Source: an uncultured Dehalococcoidia bacterium
Lineage (GTDB): Bacteria > Chloroflexota > Dehalococcoidia > Lucifugimonadales > Australimonadaceae
Direction: 5' to 3'
Length of the DNA stretch: 64,000 bases
Assembly (NCBI GenBank): GCA_958295525.1
Contig: OY282355.1
Span: 586,260-650,259 of the forward strand
Under the pieces are notes generated by a model. The model ran no database searches. It was not told where the DNA came from and saw only the letters and a program-made list of their open reading frames with translations. Position 1 is the first letter of the stretch. Each line of letters starts with the position of its first letter. A program made the position numbers and the translations under genes. Below are positions 23,331 to 32,405 of the stretch, piece by piece.

Positions 23331-24449
23331 ATCGAACGGCGCGATGTCGTGCCGCGTCTCGCCGCGCTCCGCCAAGTCCGCAAGCGTCTCGCCGACCACG
23401 CTGCAGAACTTGAACCCGTGCCCGGAGAATCCCGCCGCGAACGACGCCTGCGGCCATTGGGGGTGCTTCCCAATGATGAAATGCTTGTCCGGAGAGTTGG
23501 TGAACATGCAGACGGACATCCGAAGCATTCGCCCCGCCGCCTTCGGAAAGCAGCGCCGTGCGAAATCCCGCAGCATCTCCTCGTCCTCCGCCCGCCAACT
23601 GCGATCCAGCGCGTCCGGGTCGGCGGATTCCCCGTCGTGATGGAACTTGCCGACCTTGAACCCGGGCGTTCCGAACTCGGGGAAGCCGTAGTATTCCTCG
23701 CCGTCCAGCGTAACGATGAACACGGGGAACCGCTCAGGCGCGAACAGCGCGGCGTCCTCCGTCTCGAACCACGCGACGACCTGGCGCTCCGGGACGGCGA
23801 CCGGCGCCAACTCCGGCATCAGCCGTCCGGCCCACGCGCCCGCCGTTACGATGAGCGCGCCCGCTTCGTAGGCGCCCCCCTCCGTCCGAACGCGGACGCC
23901 GCCGGAAAAAGCGTCCCACTCCAAAACGCGCTCGCCCTCCCGAATCTCCGCGCCCAGCGACCGCGCCGCCTCCGCGTGGCCCGCGACGCACCGCTCCGGC
24001 GCGAGGAAGCCGCCGTCCGGCTGAACGACCGCCATCATTTCCGGCGGCAGCCCGTAGCCCGGGAACCGCGCCGACAACTCCGCGCTCGACAGAACCTCAT
24101 GCGCCACGTCCTGTTTCCTGCAAGCCCGCAGCGTGTCCTCGAATCCGGCCGACCCCGGAACGCCCGCGTGCGCCGATCCGGTGACGCGCAGCACGCGCTC
24201 GCCGAGCCGCTCCTCCAACTCGCGCCACAACTCATAGGCGCGGCGTCCGAACGGCACGTACTCCGGCCCCTCGTGGAACGCCAGCCGGATGATGCGCGTC
24301 AGCCCGTGCGACGACCCCATCTCGTGGGGGACGCTAAACCGCTCCAGCCCCAGCGCGCGAAGCCCGCGCTTCGCCAACTGATAGAGCGCCGCGCTTCCCA
24401 TCCCCCCGACTCCGATCACGATAGCGTCGTAGGTTCCCGCCGTCGTCAC
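23301..24449 (-). CDS. Monomeric sarcosine oxidase-like FAD enzyme
   Basis: A 382-residue DAO-family flavoenzyme. The dinucleotide motif is IVIGVGGMGSAALYQLAKRG; MGSSHGLTRIIRLAFHE is typical of the MSOX/N-methyltryptophan oxidase group. RMSVCMFTNSPDKHFIIGKH contains the cysteine that binds FAD covalently in MSOX, and FSGHGFKFCSVVGETLADL closes the flavin site. Expected reaction: oxidative demethylation of an N-methyl amino acid, yielding formaldehyde and H2O2. It starts at GTG 24449 with GGAGG eight bases upstream. Its last residues (LSRE) and TGA lie inside a REP-like palindrome, so the original C-terminus may have been altered. Confidence 0.9.
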   Translation of the reverse strand: MTTAGTYDAIVIGVGGMGSAALYQLAKRGLRALGLERFSVPHEMGSSHGLTRIIRLAFHEGPEYVPFGRRAYELWRELEERLGERVLRVTGSAHAGVPGSAGFEDTLRACRKQDVAHEVLSSAELSARFPGYGLPPEMMAVVQPDGGFLAPERCVAGHAEAARSLGAEIREGERVLEWDAFSGGVRVRTEGGAYEAGALIVTAGAWAGRLMPELAPVAVPERQVVAWFETEDAALFAPERFPVFIVTLDGEEYYGFPEFGTPGFKVGKFHHDGESADPDALDRSWRAEDEEMLRDFARRCFPKAAGRMLRMSVCMFTNSPDKHFIIGKHPQWPQASFAAGFSGHGFKFCSVVGETLADLAERGETRHDIAPFDPGRFALSRE

Positions 24450-24495
24450 TTGCCCGCCCTCCGTGTTCCTTCTCCGATAACGAGCGTCAAGCCTA

Positions 24496-24600
24496 ACCTA
24501 AACGCCGTTCCCGCGAAAGCGGGAATCTTGCGCCCATGTCCCGTCGTTCCGCGAAGGAGAGAATCTCGTATCCTCGCATCGTCATTCCCGAGCAGGCGGC
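24496..24600. repeat. REP-like repeats overlapping the ASST-like gene end
   Basis: CGTTCCCGCGAAAGCGGGAA near 24503, degenerate copies near 24540, and CGTCATTCCCGAGCAGGCGG near 24580. The last supplies the stop of the arylsulfotransferase-like gene. Confidence 0.7.
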
Positions 24601-27052
24601 TCGCCGCCGAGCGCGAACTCCGCGCTCCATAGTTCACCATCGGGGCCGAACTGCCCCGTTCGGACGGACTCGATGGGGTGCTCCGGCAACGGAACCGAGG
24701 CGACGCACTTCCCATCGAACAGCGCGCCGTTGAGAAAGAAATCAAAGTCCAAGTTGTCGAACCCGGACTCGCGCCGCTCCTGCGGCAAGTCGTCCGCCCG
24801 CTCCGGGACGATATGCAGAGAGAACCGCTTCCCCGCGTCTTCCTGACCGCACTCTTCTTTGACGTACACCAATCGCCCGTCCGTGAGGTGCAGATCGAAT
24901 ACGGAGCGAGCAACAGGCTCGCCCGCCGCGGCGGCGCGGTAGGCCGCGCGGTAGGTTCGGGGTTCAGCCGGAACATCGCGCTCCACAAGTCGCCCTTGTC
25001 CTGGTTTCGCTGTCCCGTTCGGACGGATACGATGGGATAGTCCGGCAACGAAACCGACGCGACGCACTTCCCGTCGAACGACGCGCCGTTGAGAAAGAAA
25101 TCAAAGTCCAAGTTGTCGAAGCCGTGCTCGCCCCGCTCCGGCGGCAAATCGTCCGCCCGCTCAGGGGTAATATGCAAGAAGAAGCGATTCGCCGTATCTT
25201 CCTGACCGCACTCTTCTTTGACGTACGTCAACTGTCCTCCCGTCACGTGCAGATCGAATACGGAGCGCGCAACCGGCTCGCTCGCCACGGCGGCGCGGTA
25301 GGCCGCGCGGTAGCGTTCGGGATTCAGCCAAAACATCGCGCTCCAAACCTCGCCCTCGCCCCGAACGAACTGCCCTGTTCGGATGGACACGATGGAATAC
25401 TCCGGCAACGGAGCCGATGCGACGCACTTCCCATCGAACAACGCGCCGTTGAGAAAGAAATCAAAAGTCAAATTGTCAAAGCCGTGCTCGCGCCGATCCG
25501 GCGGCAAATCGACCGCCCGCTCCGGGACGATATGCAGAAAGAAGCGATGCCCCGTATCTCCCTGATCGCACTCTGCTTTGACGTACACCAACTGTCCGTC
25601 CGTGAGGTGCAGATCGAATACGGAGCGCGCAACCGGCTCGCTCGCCACGGCGGCGCGGTAGGCCGTCTGGTGGCGAGGCGTCAAGTCCAGCCCTCGGAGT
25701 CCCGGATAGTCAGGCGCGTAACGGTAGGCGCGATACACGATCAGCGCAGGATTCACCAAGTCCCAGACCACCTTGCCTTCGCGCGCGACCTCGAAGATTC
25801 GTCCGGCCCTCAGGTCTGTGATCAGCGTGCCGCCGTTCGGCAGCCGTTGCGCGCTCGATCCTCCATGAGCGTAAAAGGAATCGGGCGGATCGGCGGCGTA
25901 TCGCCAAATGCGCTCATTAGGGCCGTAGGCGAAGCCTTCGTCCAAGCGGTAGTTGTAGCCGTCGGCGGGCAAGGATATCTCGTCCACGGACGAGTAGCCG
26001 CGCTCCGCTCCGGGATATTCTGATCCGTTGTTGAATATGAGGACGTTGCCTGCGCCCGGCGATCCGCGCGGGATCCAGTGGGCGTTGTGCGGCCAGAAGA
26101 GGCGCTGATCGGCTAATGTTCCCCTTTGGTATGCGCGGGGATTGCCCCAGCGGTAGAGCAGGTCGCCGCCTTTGCCGCCGTTCCCACTGGTACGCCCTGC
26201 GGCCTCTTCCGCGCTCGTGGAGTGATCAATGATCCATATCTCACTGAAATGCCGGACGGTGATCATAACCTGATCCAAGTCCTCGTTGTAGTCCAATGCA
26301 TTGGCATGATGCCAATCGAGTCGAAGATCATTCTTGCACCTCGCTTCGGCGAGCGTGAAATTGATGTCTATGCGTTCAGGATGGTCGGCGACCACTCCGT
26401 AGTTGGGTTTCTTTGGATCGAAGTCTTGAATGAGGTGGTCGAGCGCCGACCATTGCCAGACGATCTCGCCGTCCGCCGGTCCCGTAGGCCGGATTTCGAC
26501 GATATGCGTCGCCCATAGGGCAGGGCAAGCAATCGAGCCCGGGTTGGCGCCGAGCGCGACGGCCTCCTCGCGCAGAATGAGGACGTGCGACAGGCTGAGT
26601 ATGTTCCCATTCGGCATTTCGAGGAGGTCGTGATGCTGGGGATAACGATAATTCCAAACGGCGTTCCCGTCAGCGTCAAATATCCTGTTGGCGCTTGTCA
26701 GCAAGTTTCCATTATCGAGCAGTTTCACCAGAGGAGGCCTATGCCTCAACGTCCACATGTGAATGACTCGCCCGTGGTTGTCGATCAAGTAGGCAAGGCC
26801 TGAGTCCTCTGGAGTGAAGAGGGTGTAGCCATCGAGCGCCTCCGGTTCGTTGACGAGCAGCCCCGTTGCCCGAGGGGTTGGCTCCGGCGCGAGCGTAGGC
26901 GCCGGCGTCGGCATGAGCGTGGGCTCCGGCGCGAGCGTAGGCGTCGGCGCAGCGGTGGGAGTGGGCGTCGGCGCAGGCGACGGAGCACCGGCGGAGCATG
27001 CGGCGAGCAGCGCAAGCAGGAGCGCCGATGCGATTCCGCTCCAAACGCGCAT
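24582..27052 (-). CDS. Arylsulfotransferase-like lipoprotein with three C-terminal repeats (frameshifted)
   Basis: A signal peptide with lipobox LLAACSAG leads to a Pro/Thr-rich linker and a domain of about 400 residues typical of the aryl-sulfate sulfotransferase (ASST) family: YPQHHDLLEMPNGNILSLSH, DWHHANALDYNEDLDQVMI, SEIWIIDHSTSAEEAAGRTS, GGDLLYRWGNPRAYQRGT, FWPHNAHWIPRG. Three tandem repeats of about 125 residues follow (opening YRAAYRAAVASEPVARSVFD, containing FDFFLNGALFDGKCVAS). Between repeats 2 and 3 one base is missing near 24957 (GAAC-CTACC versus GAACGCTACC in repeat 2), throwing the frame off to 24446; restoring it gives the full third repeat ending PPARE at 24582. The start is uncertain (27052 or 27100). 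Confidence 0.75.
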
Positions 27053-27189
27053 CGGAATGCGAAATTCGCAACGGAGGAGGGTAACGGAACTCAGAGCCAT
27101 TATTACGGTGACGCCTGACGCATTTCGTAATCCGCAGGCGCTGCGGCCGCCTGCGGCGCAGGGCATTGTAGCACGGCGCTCAGCGCGGG

Positions 27190-27312
27190 AGGAGGGGAGG
27201 GGCGAGATTCCCGCCTTCGCGGGAATGACGATTACATGGGGGACGATGCGCTACGCAGGGAGGGCGCGGCGAGGGGGCGAGGTTCCCGCCTACGCGGGAA
27301 TGACGGGGCAAT
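27190..27312. repeat. Two REP-like palindromes upstream of alaS
   Basis: ATTCCCGCCTTCGCGGGAAT near 27209 and TTCCCGCCTACGCGGGAATG near 27284, separated by a GATGCGCTACGC module. 27053-27189 holds no gene that I can support, and 27379-27503 is GC-rich leader of alaS. Confidence 0.8.
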
Positions 27313-27348
27313 GGGGGGCGGGAAGGGCGGAGGGGTAGGCGCGGGCGA

Positions 27349-27378
27349 TTGACAGGGGCGGCGCGGCGTTCGTAGCAT
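27349..27378 (+). promoter_or_regulatory. Sigma-70-type promoter for alaS
   Basis: Consensus TTGACA (27349-27354), an 18-base spacer and TAGCAT (27373-27378). It gives a leader of about 120 bases before the alaS start. No T-box or other known riboswitch was recognised in the leader. Confidence 0.55.
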
Positions 27379-27503
27379 TTACGAATAGACTGCAGCAGCG
27401 GCCCGCGCCGCGCACAAAATCCGCCGCGGCCAGCCGCGCCGTGCGCTAAATCCGCGCGGCCCGCCGCCCTCGCGCAAGGCCGCCGCTCCCCGAGGATGAC
27501 GCT

Positions 27504-30146
27504 TTGCCCAACACGCCCCCCGTAACCGGCGACGAGATCCGCGCCGCCTACCTGCGCTTCTTCGAGGAGCGCGGCCACCTCGTGACGCCCAGCGCGTCGC
27601 TCATTCCCGCCGGAGACCCGACGCTGCTGCTCACCTCCGCCGGAATGGCCCCGTTCAAGCCGTACTACGCGGGCGACGAGAAGCCGCCCCATCCGCGCCT
27701 CGCCTCCGCGCAGAAGTGCTTCCGCGCCACCGACATTGACGTCGTGGGCGACTTCACGCACCACACGATGTTCGAGATGCTGGGCAACTTCAGCATCGGC
27801 GATTACTTCAAGCGCGAGGCCGTCGCCTGGGCGTGGGAGTTCGCAACGGACGTTCTGCGCCTCGAGCCCGGCAGGATATGGGTGACCGTTCATCACACCG
27901 ACGACGAGGCGCGCGCGATATGGCGTGACGAAATCGGCGTGCCGGACGAGCGCATCGTGACGCTCGGCGACGCCGACAACTTCTGGGGCCCCGCCGGCGG
28001 CGAGGGCGCGTGCGGCCCGTGCAGCGAACTCCACTACGACCTCGGCGAGGAGCATGGGACCGGAACGAAGCCCGGCGACGACACGAGCCGCTACGTCGAG
28101 ATATGGAACCTCGTTTTTCCGCAGTTCCACCAGGCGCCCGACGGCTCGCGGAAGAATCTGCCCGCCCCCGGCATAGACACGGGAATGGGGCTGGAGCGCG
28201 TCGCCGCGATTATGCAAGGCGTTCCCTCCGCCTATGAAACCGATCTGCTCGCGCCCATCCGCGAGCGCGTCGAGCGACTCGCGGGCAAGACCTACGGCGA
28301 CGACCCGGACGACGACTTCGCCATCCGCGTCGTCGCCGAGCACGCCCGCGCCGCCGCGTTCCTCATCGCCGACGGCGTCGTCCCCGCGAACGAGGGGCGC
28401 GGCTACGTGCTGCGCCGCGTCATCCGGCGGGGCGTGCGGTTCGCCCGCAAGATCGGCATGGCGCCCGGCTTCCTGCCGGAGGCGGGGAAGGCCGCCGTCG
28501 AGCGGTTCGGCGAAACCTACCGCGAACTGCGCGAGCACGAGCGGTTCGTGCTCAAGACGCTGGAATCGGAGGAGGAGCGCTTCTACGAGGCTATCGCGCT
28601 TGGAATGCCCGAACTGGAGAGCCTCGCCGCCGCAGGCGGAACGATCAGCGGCGAGGACGCCTTCCGTCTGTACGACACCTACGGCTTCCCGCTGGAGATG
28701 ACGCAGGAGGTCGCCCGCGAGCGCGGGCTGGAGGTGGACGCCGCAGGGTTCGAGCGCGAGATGGAGGCGCAGCGCGAGCGCGGGCGCGCGTCGGCGAGGT
28801 TCGGCGGCGGACGCGAGGCCGCCCGCGCCTACGAGGCGCTCGGCGCCGGCGAAACGGCGTTCACCGGCTACGACTGCACGGAGACGGAGACGGTCGTCGC
28901 CGGCATACTGCGTGACGGCGCGCCGATCGATCTGGCGGGCGCGGGCGAGCGCGTCGAGATCGTTCTGCGGGAGACGCCGTTCTACCCGGAGGGCGGCGGG
29001 CAGGTCGGCGACACGGGCGTCATCGCCGCGTCATCCGGCGGAATCGCGCAGGTGAGCGACACGCGAAAGCCCGCCGGCGACCTCATCGTTCATATCTGCG
29101 AGATCACGCAAGGGTCGCTCGCGGTCGGGGGCGCCGTTCGCGCCTCGGTGGACGCGGAGCGCAGGCTGGACGTGGCGCGGAACCACACGGCGACGCACCT
29201 GCTGCACGCGGCGCTGCGCGGAGCGCTCGGCTCGCACGTAAGGCAGGCGGGCTCGCTCGTCGCGCCCGACAAACTGCGGTTCGACTTCACGCACGTCTCC
29301 GGCGTGGGGCGCGACGAGTTGCGCGAGGTGGAGCGCCGCGTCAACGAGGCCGTCCGCGCCGACCTCGCGCTCGTCAAGAGCGAGGCCGCCTACCGCGACG
29401 CGACGGCGGAGGGCGCGCTGGCGTTCTTCGGCGACCGCTACGGGGAGCGCGTCCGCACCGTGCGAATCGGCGAGGACGCCCCGGTGAGTTTCGAGGTTTG
29501 CGGCGGCACGCACTTGGAGCGCACCGGGCAGATCGGCGTCTTCCGCGTGACCGGCGAGTCCGGCGTGGGCGCCGGCGTTCGCCGCATCGAGGCGGTGACC
29601 GGGCGCGGCGGCGAGGAGTGGATCAACGGGCGGATGAACCGGCTGGAGGAAGCCGCCGCGCTGCTCCGCGCCGCGCCGGGCGAACTGCCGCAGCGGATAA
29701 CGGCGCTGCTCGCGCAGGTCGAGGATGCACGCCGCGCGTCGCGGACGGATCAGCGCGAGGCGTCGCGGGGGGAGGCGGAGGCGCTGCTGGCGCAGGCGCG
29801 GGACGTCGGGGGCGCGCAAGTGATCGCGGCGCGCAGCGGCGCGGCGGACGCGGGCGCGCTCCGCGAAATGGGCGACCGCCTGCGGGACAAGATCGGCTCC
29901 GGCGTCGTCGTGCTGGGCGGCGTTTTCAACGACCGCCCCGGGCTGCTGGCGATGGTGACCGACGATCTCGTGGAGCGCGGGCTGAACGCGGGCGCGATCG
30001 TGGACGCGGCGGCGCGGGAGATGGGCGGTCGCGGCGGCGGGCAGGCGCGGCTCGCGCAGGCGGGCGGCAAAGACGCATCGCGGCTGGACGCGGCGCTCGC
30101 GGCGGTCGCGGGCGTCGTCGCTCAGCAGACGGGGACGGCGGGCTAG
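27504..30146 (+). CDS. alaS: Alanine--tRNA ligase
   Basis: An 880-residue full-length AlaRS. The catalytic domain begins IRAAYLRFFEERGHLVTPS and contains FTHHTMFEMLGNFSIGDYFK. The editing domain has HTATHLLHAALRGALG, and CGGTHLERTGQIGVF supplies the Cys/His zinc-like ligands. The C-Ala domain ends with GGRGGGQARLAQAGG. The start is TTG at 27504 with GAGGA upstream; the ATG at 27496 is out of frame. It charges tRNA-Ala and removes mis-attached Ser/Gly. ruvX follows 52 bases later, a common bacterial pairing. Confidence 0.97.
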   Translation: MPNTPPVTGDEIRAAYLRFFEERGHLVTPSASLIPAGDPTLLLTSAGMAPFKPYYAGDEKPPHPRLASAQKCFRATDIDVVGDFTHHTMFEMLGNFSIGDYFKREAVAWAWEFATDVLRLEPGRIWVTVHHTDDEARAIWRDEIGVPDERIVTLGDADNFWGPAGGEGACGPCSELHYDLGEEHGTGTKPGDDTSRYVEIWNLVFPQFHQAPDGSRKNLPAPGIDTGMGLERVAAIMQGVPSAYETDLLAPIRERVERLAGKTYGDDPDDDFAIRVVAEHARAAAFLIADGVVPANEGRGYVLRRVIRRGVRFARKIGMAPGFLPEAGKAAVERFGETYRELREHERFVLKTLESEEERFYEAIALGMPELESLAAAGGTISGEDAFRLYDTYGFPLEMTQEVARERGLEVDAAGFEREMEAQRERGRASARFGGGREAARAYEALGAGETAFTGYDCTETETVVAGILRDGAPIDLAGAGERVEIVLRETPFYPEGGGQVGDTGVIAASSGGIAQVSDTRKPAGDLIVHICEITQGSLAVGGAVRASVDAERRLDVARNHTATHLLHAALRGALGSHVRQAGSLVAPDKLRFDFTHVSGVGRDELREVERRVNEAVRADLALVKSEAAYRDATAEGALAFFGDRYGERVRTVRIGEDAPVSFEVCGGTHLERTGQIGVFRVTGESGVGAGVRRIEAVTGRGGEEWINGRMNRLEEAAALLRAAPGELPQRITALLAQVEDARRASRTDQREASRGEAEALLAQARDVGGAQVIAARSGAADAGALREMGDRLRDKIGSGVVVLGGVFNDRPGLLAMVTDDLVERGLNAGAIVDAAAREMGGRGGGQARLAQAGGKDASRLDAALAAVAGVVAQQTGTAG

Positions 30147-30198
30147 CGCCCGCGCCGGATCCGGACGTCGGCGCGGCGAATACGGGCAGGCCAACGAA

Positions 30199-30639
30199 AT
30201 GCGCGTCATCGGATTAGACGTCGGCGCGAGGCGCATCGGCGTCGCCTCCGGCGATACGGAGACGGGGATCGCCGCTCCTGCGGGCGTCATCGTCTGCGCG
30301 GACGAAGCGTCGGCGGTCGCGGATGCGCTGCGCGAGGCGGCGTCGCGGGGCGCGGAGGTCATCGTCGTGGGGATGCCCTACACGATGGCGGGGCGCGTCG
30401 GGCCGCAGGCGGAGGCGGTGGAGGCGTTCGCTCGCCGTCTCGCGGAGGCCGGCGCAACGGTCGAGACGGTGGACGAGCGCCTCTCGTCGGCGGAGGCGGA
30501 GCGCGCCCTGCGGGCGTCCGCCCCCGGGGGCAGAAGCCGCCCCAGAATGGAGAAGGGCGCGGTGGACGCGGCGGCGGCGGCGATCATTCTGCAGGCGTGG
30601 CTGGACAGCGAGCGAGCGCGCCGGGCGTCCGGCGGGTAA
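30199..30639 (+). CDS. ruvX: RuvX/YqgF Holliday-junction resolvase-like / pre-16S rRNA nuclease
   Basis: A 146-residue RNase H-fold protein. RVIGLDVGARRIGVASGD holds the first catalytic Asp (Asp7), VVGMPYTMAGRVGPQAEAV the substrate loop, DERLSSAEAERAL the conserved DER glutamate, and VDAAAAAIILQAWL the last Asp. Family members process pre-16S rRNA 5' ends and were named for Holliday-junction resolution. It follows alaS on the same strand. Confidence 0.92.
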   Translation: MRVIGLDVGARRIGVASGDTETGIAAPAGVIVCADEASAVADALREAASRGAEVIVVGMPYTMAGRVGPQAEAVEAFARRLAEAGATVETVDERLSSAEAERALRASAPGGRSRPRMEKGAVDAAAAAIILQAWLDSERARRASGG

Positions 30640-30736
30640 TCTTCGCAGGGGAGACGTCGCCGCAAGCGGCGGGCGAGGCGGGTTAGGCGTTCCGTCCTCC
30701 GGGTTCCTGCCGCGCAAGGGGCGAGTGTCGCGGCGC

Positions 30737-31702
30737 TCAGTCCGCGGGGTCGTCGGGATGGGCGGAGTCGCTGTTGGGGGCGAGGGCGCGGCGGGAGGCT
30801 CTGCGCTGGGCGGCGCGGGAGCGCGACGCGGCGTCGCCGCCGCCAGGGGCGGACGGCGCAGGCGGCGCGCCCGGTCTCGATTCGAGGTAGGGCGGCCTGT
30901 TGCGCCATAGGAAGAGCGCGGCGAGCGCGACGGCGATGAGCGCGGCGGAGACGATATGCGCGACGGGCACGGCGCCCAGCCGCCAGTTGTCGGAGCGCAG
31001 GAACTCCAGGGCGGAGCGCTCCAGCGCGTACCAGATGAAGTAGAAGAAGAGGATGTCGCCTTGCCGCAGGCGGCGCCCCAACTTCCGCCCGGCCCACAGC
31101 AGAACGACGACGCCGAGGAGGCTGAGGAGCGACTCGTAGAGGAAGAGGGGGTGATAGCGCGCCGTCGTTGTGGCGTCCCAGGGGAAGTTCGCGCCTGCGT
31201 CGTAGATGGGAATGCCCCAGGGAAGCGTCGTTTCCGGGCCGAAGAGTTCCTTGTTGAAGAAGTTGCCCCACCTGCCGACGGCTTGGCCGAGCAGGAAGGC
31301 GGGCGCGCCGATGTCGAACCAGCGGAGGGCGCGGATGGGCTTGCCGCGTCCGGCGCGGGCTCGCCGGTTGACCCACCAGACGTAGAGGACGAGCGCGAGC
31401 GCGGCGCCTGCTATCGCGCCGAATATGCCGATGCCGCCGGAGCGGAACGCGAATATCTGCAGGGGATTTTGGCTGTAGTAACTCCACAGGTCTATGACGT
31501 GGTAGAGGCGGGCGCCGATGAGCCCGAAGGCTGAGCCGATCACGGCGATGTTGAGGACGTGGTCGGGGTTCTCGCCGAGGCGCTTGGCCTCGCGGTGCGC
31601 GAGGATGATGCCGGCGACGAGGCCGGCGAGAATCATCACGGAGTAGAAGCGGACGCCCACTCCGAAGAGGGTGACTCCCTGAAAAGCGACGTCGAACTGC
31701 AC
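30737..31702 (-). CDS. lgt: Prolipoprotein diacylglyceryl transferase
   Basis: A 321-residue inner-membrane enzyme with about seven helices that transfers diacylglycerol to the lipobox cysteine of prolipoproteins. The Lgt signature GQAVGRWGNFFNKELFG is intact, and RYHPLFLYESLLSLLGVVVL is the second conserved region. The C-terminus has a Pro/Arg/Ala-rich cytoplasmic tail of about 45 residues, longer than usual. I prefer GTG at 31702 (VQFDVAFQGV) with AGGAG at six to seven bases; the ATG at 31756 would lie upstream of the predicted transcript start. It would modify the lipoproteins encoded elsewhere in this window. Confidence 0.93.
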   Translation of the reverse strand: MQFDVAFQGVTLFGVGVRFYSVMILAGLVAGIILAHREAKRLGENPDHVLNIAVIGSAFGLIGARLYHVIDLWSYYSQNPLQIFAFRSGGIGIFGAIAGAALALVLYVWWVNRRARAGRGKPIRALRWFDIGAPAFLLGQAVGRWGNFFNKELFGPETTLPWGIPIYDAGANFPWDATTTARYHPLFLYESLLSLLGVVVLLWAGRKLGRRLRQGDILFFYFIWYALERSALEFLRSDNWRLGAVPVAHIVSAALIAVALAALFLWRNRPPYLESRPGAPPAPSAPGGGDAASRSRAAQRRASRRALAPNSDSAHPDDPAD

Positions 31703-31758
31703 TAGCGGCTCCTGTTCAGACTTGGTTGGCGCACCCGCCCATATACGGCGGAGCACCC

Positions 31759-31764
31759 ATTATA
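31759..31764 (-). promoter_or_regulatory. -10 element for lgt
   Basis: A perfect TATAAT on the minus strand; the transcript would start near 31752, about 50 bases before the GTG of lgt. No good -35 is seen. Confidence 0.5.
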
Positions 31765-31789
31765 GCCGTAGGCGGAATTGAGGGGCGCT

Positions 31790-31816
31790 TTGACACCGCC
31801 GCTCGCCTCGTATAGT
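31790..31816 (+). promoter_or_regulatory. Promoter for dut
   Basis: Consensus TTGACA (31790-31795) and TATAGT (31811-31816) separated by 15 bases. The spacer is short. It is divergent from the lgt -10 in a shared intergenic region. Confidence 0.5.
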
Positions 31817-31868
31817 CTCCCGCGTAGTTCGTCCCCGATGATTCGCGCAGCCCGGAGGTTCCGTTCGC

Positions 31869-32405
31869 ATGGGGGTTCTCTCTTATCAGCGGATACGCGC
31901 TCTGCTCGCCGGCGTCCCCCCGCTCGTGTCGGGATGCGTGGACGCGGAGGAGCAGTTGCAGCCCAACGGCTTCGATATGACGCTGGAGTCCGTCGCGGAG
32001 TTCACGGGGGCGGGGAAGATCGGGGCGAGCAACGCCGACCGCGTTCTCGCGGAGACGCGCGACTTGCCGTTCGGGGCGGACGGCTGCGTCTTTCTCGGCC
32101 CGGGGGTGTACGCGGCGCGGCTGAACGAGACGGTGGCGATTCCGCGCGACGTCATGGCGCTGGCGCGGCCGCGCTCCAGCCTGTTGCGGAACGGGGCAGC
32201 GGTGCACAACGCGGTGTGGGACGCGGGCTACGTCGGGCGGTCGCAGGTGCAGATCGTCGTCTCCAATCCGCGCGGGATCGTTCTGGCGCGGAACGCCCGC
32301 ATCGCGCAGATGGTCTTTTTCACGCTGGACGAGGTTACGGACGCGCCCTACGCGGGGCTCTTTCAAGGCGAGGGCGCGCGGGAGCCGGAGGCGAGTCTTG
32401 CGTAA
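31869..32405 (+). CDS. dut: dUTPase of the dCTP-deaminase fold, archaeal type
   Basis: A 178-residue protein of the Dcd/Dut superfamily. It opens with a region like archaeal dUTPases (PPLVSGCVDAEEQLQPNGFD) and has LARPRSSLLRNGAAVHNAVW followed by DAGYVGRSQVQIVVSNPRGI and NARIAQMVFF. Bacterial dCTP deaminases have a catalytic Glu in a 'GxxxLE' segment after the glycine; here the place reads GRSQVQIVVS, so the deaminase glutamate appears absent and dUTP hydrolysis is more likely. It prevents uracil incorporation into DNA. GGAGG lies about ten bases before the ATG. The downstream oxidoreductase overlaps its stop. Confidence 0.8.
   Translation: MGVLSYQRIRALLAGVPPLVSGCVDAEEQLQPNGFDMTLESVAEFTGAGKIGASNADRVLAETRDLPFGADGCVFLGPGVYAARLNETVAIPRDVMALARPRSSLLRNGAAVHNAVWDAGYVGRSQVQIVVSNPRGIVLARNARIAQMVFFTLDEVTDAPYAGLFQGEGAREPEASLA

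Noticed and set aside
27496-27498. ATG as the alaS start
   Set aside because: It is out of frame with alaS; the TTG at 27504 is in frame, with GAGGA upstream and correct N-terminal homology.
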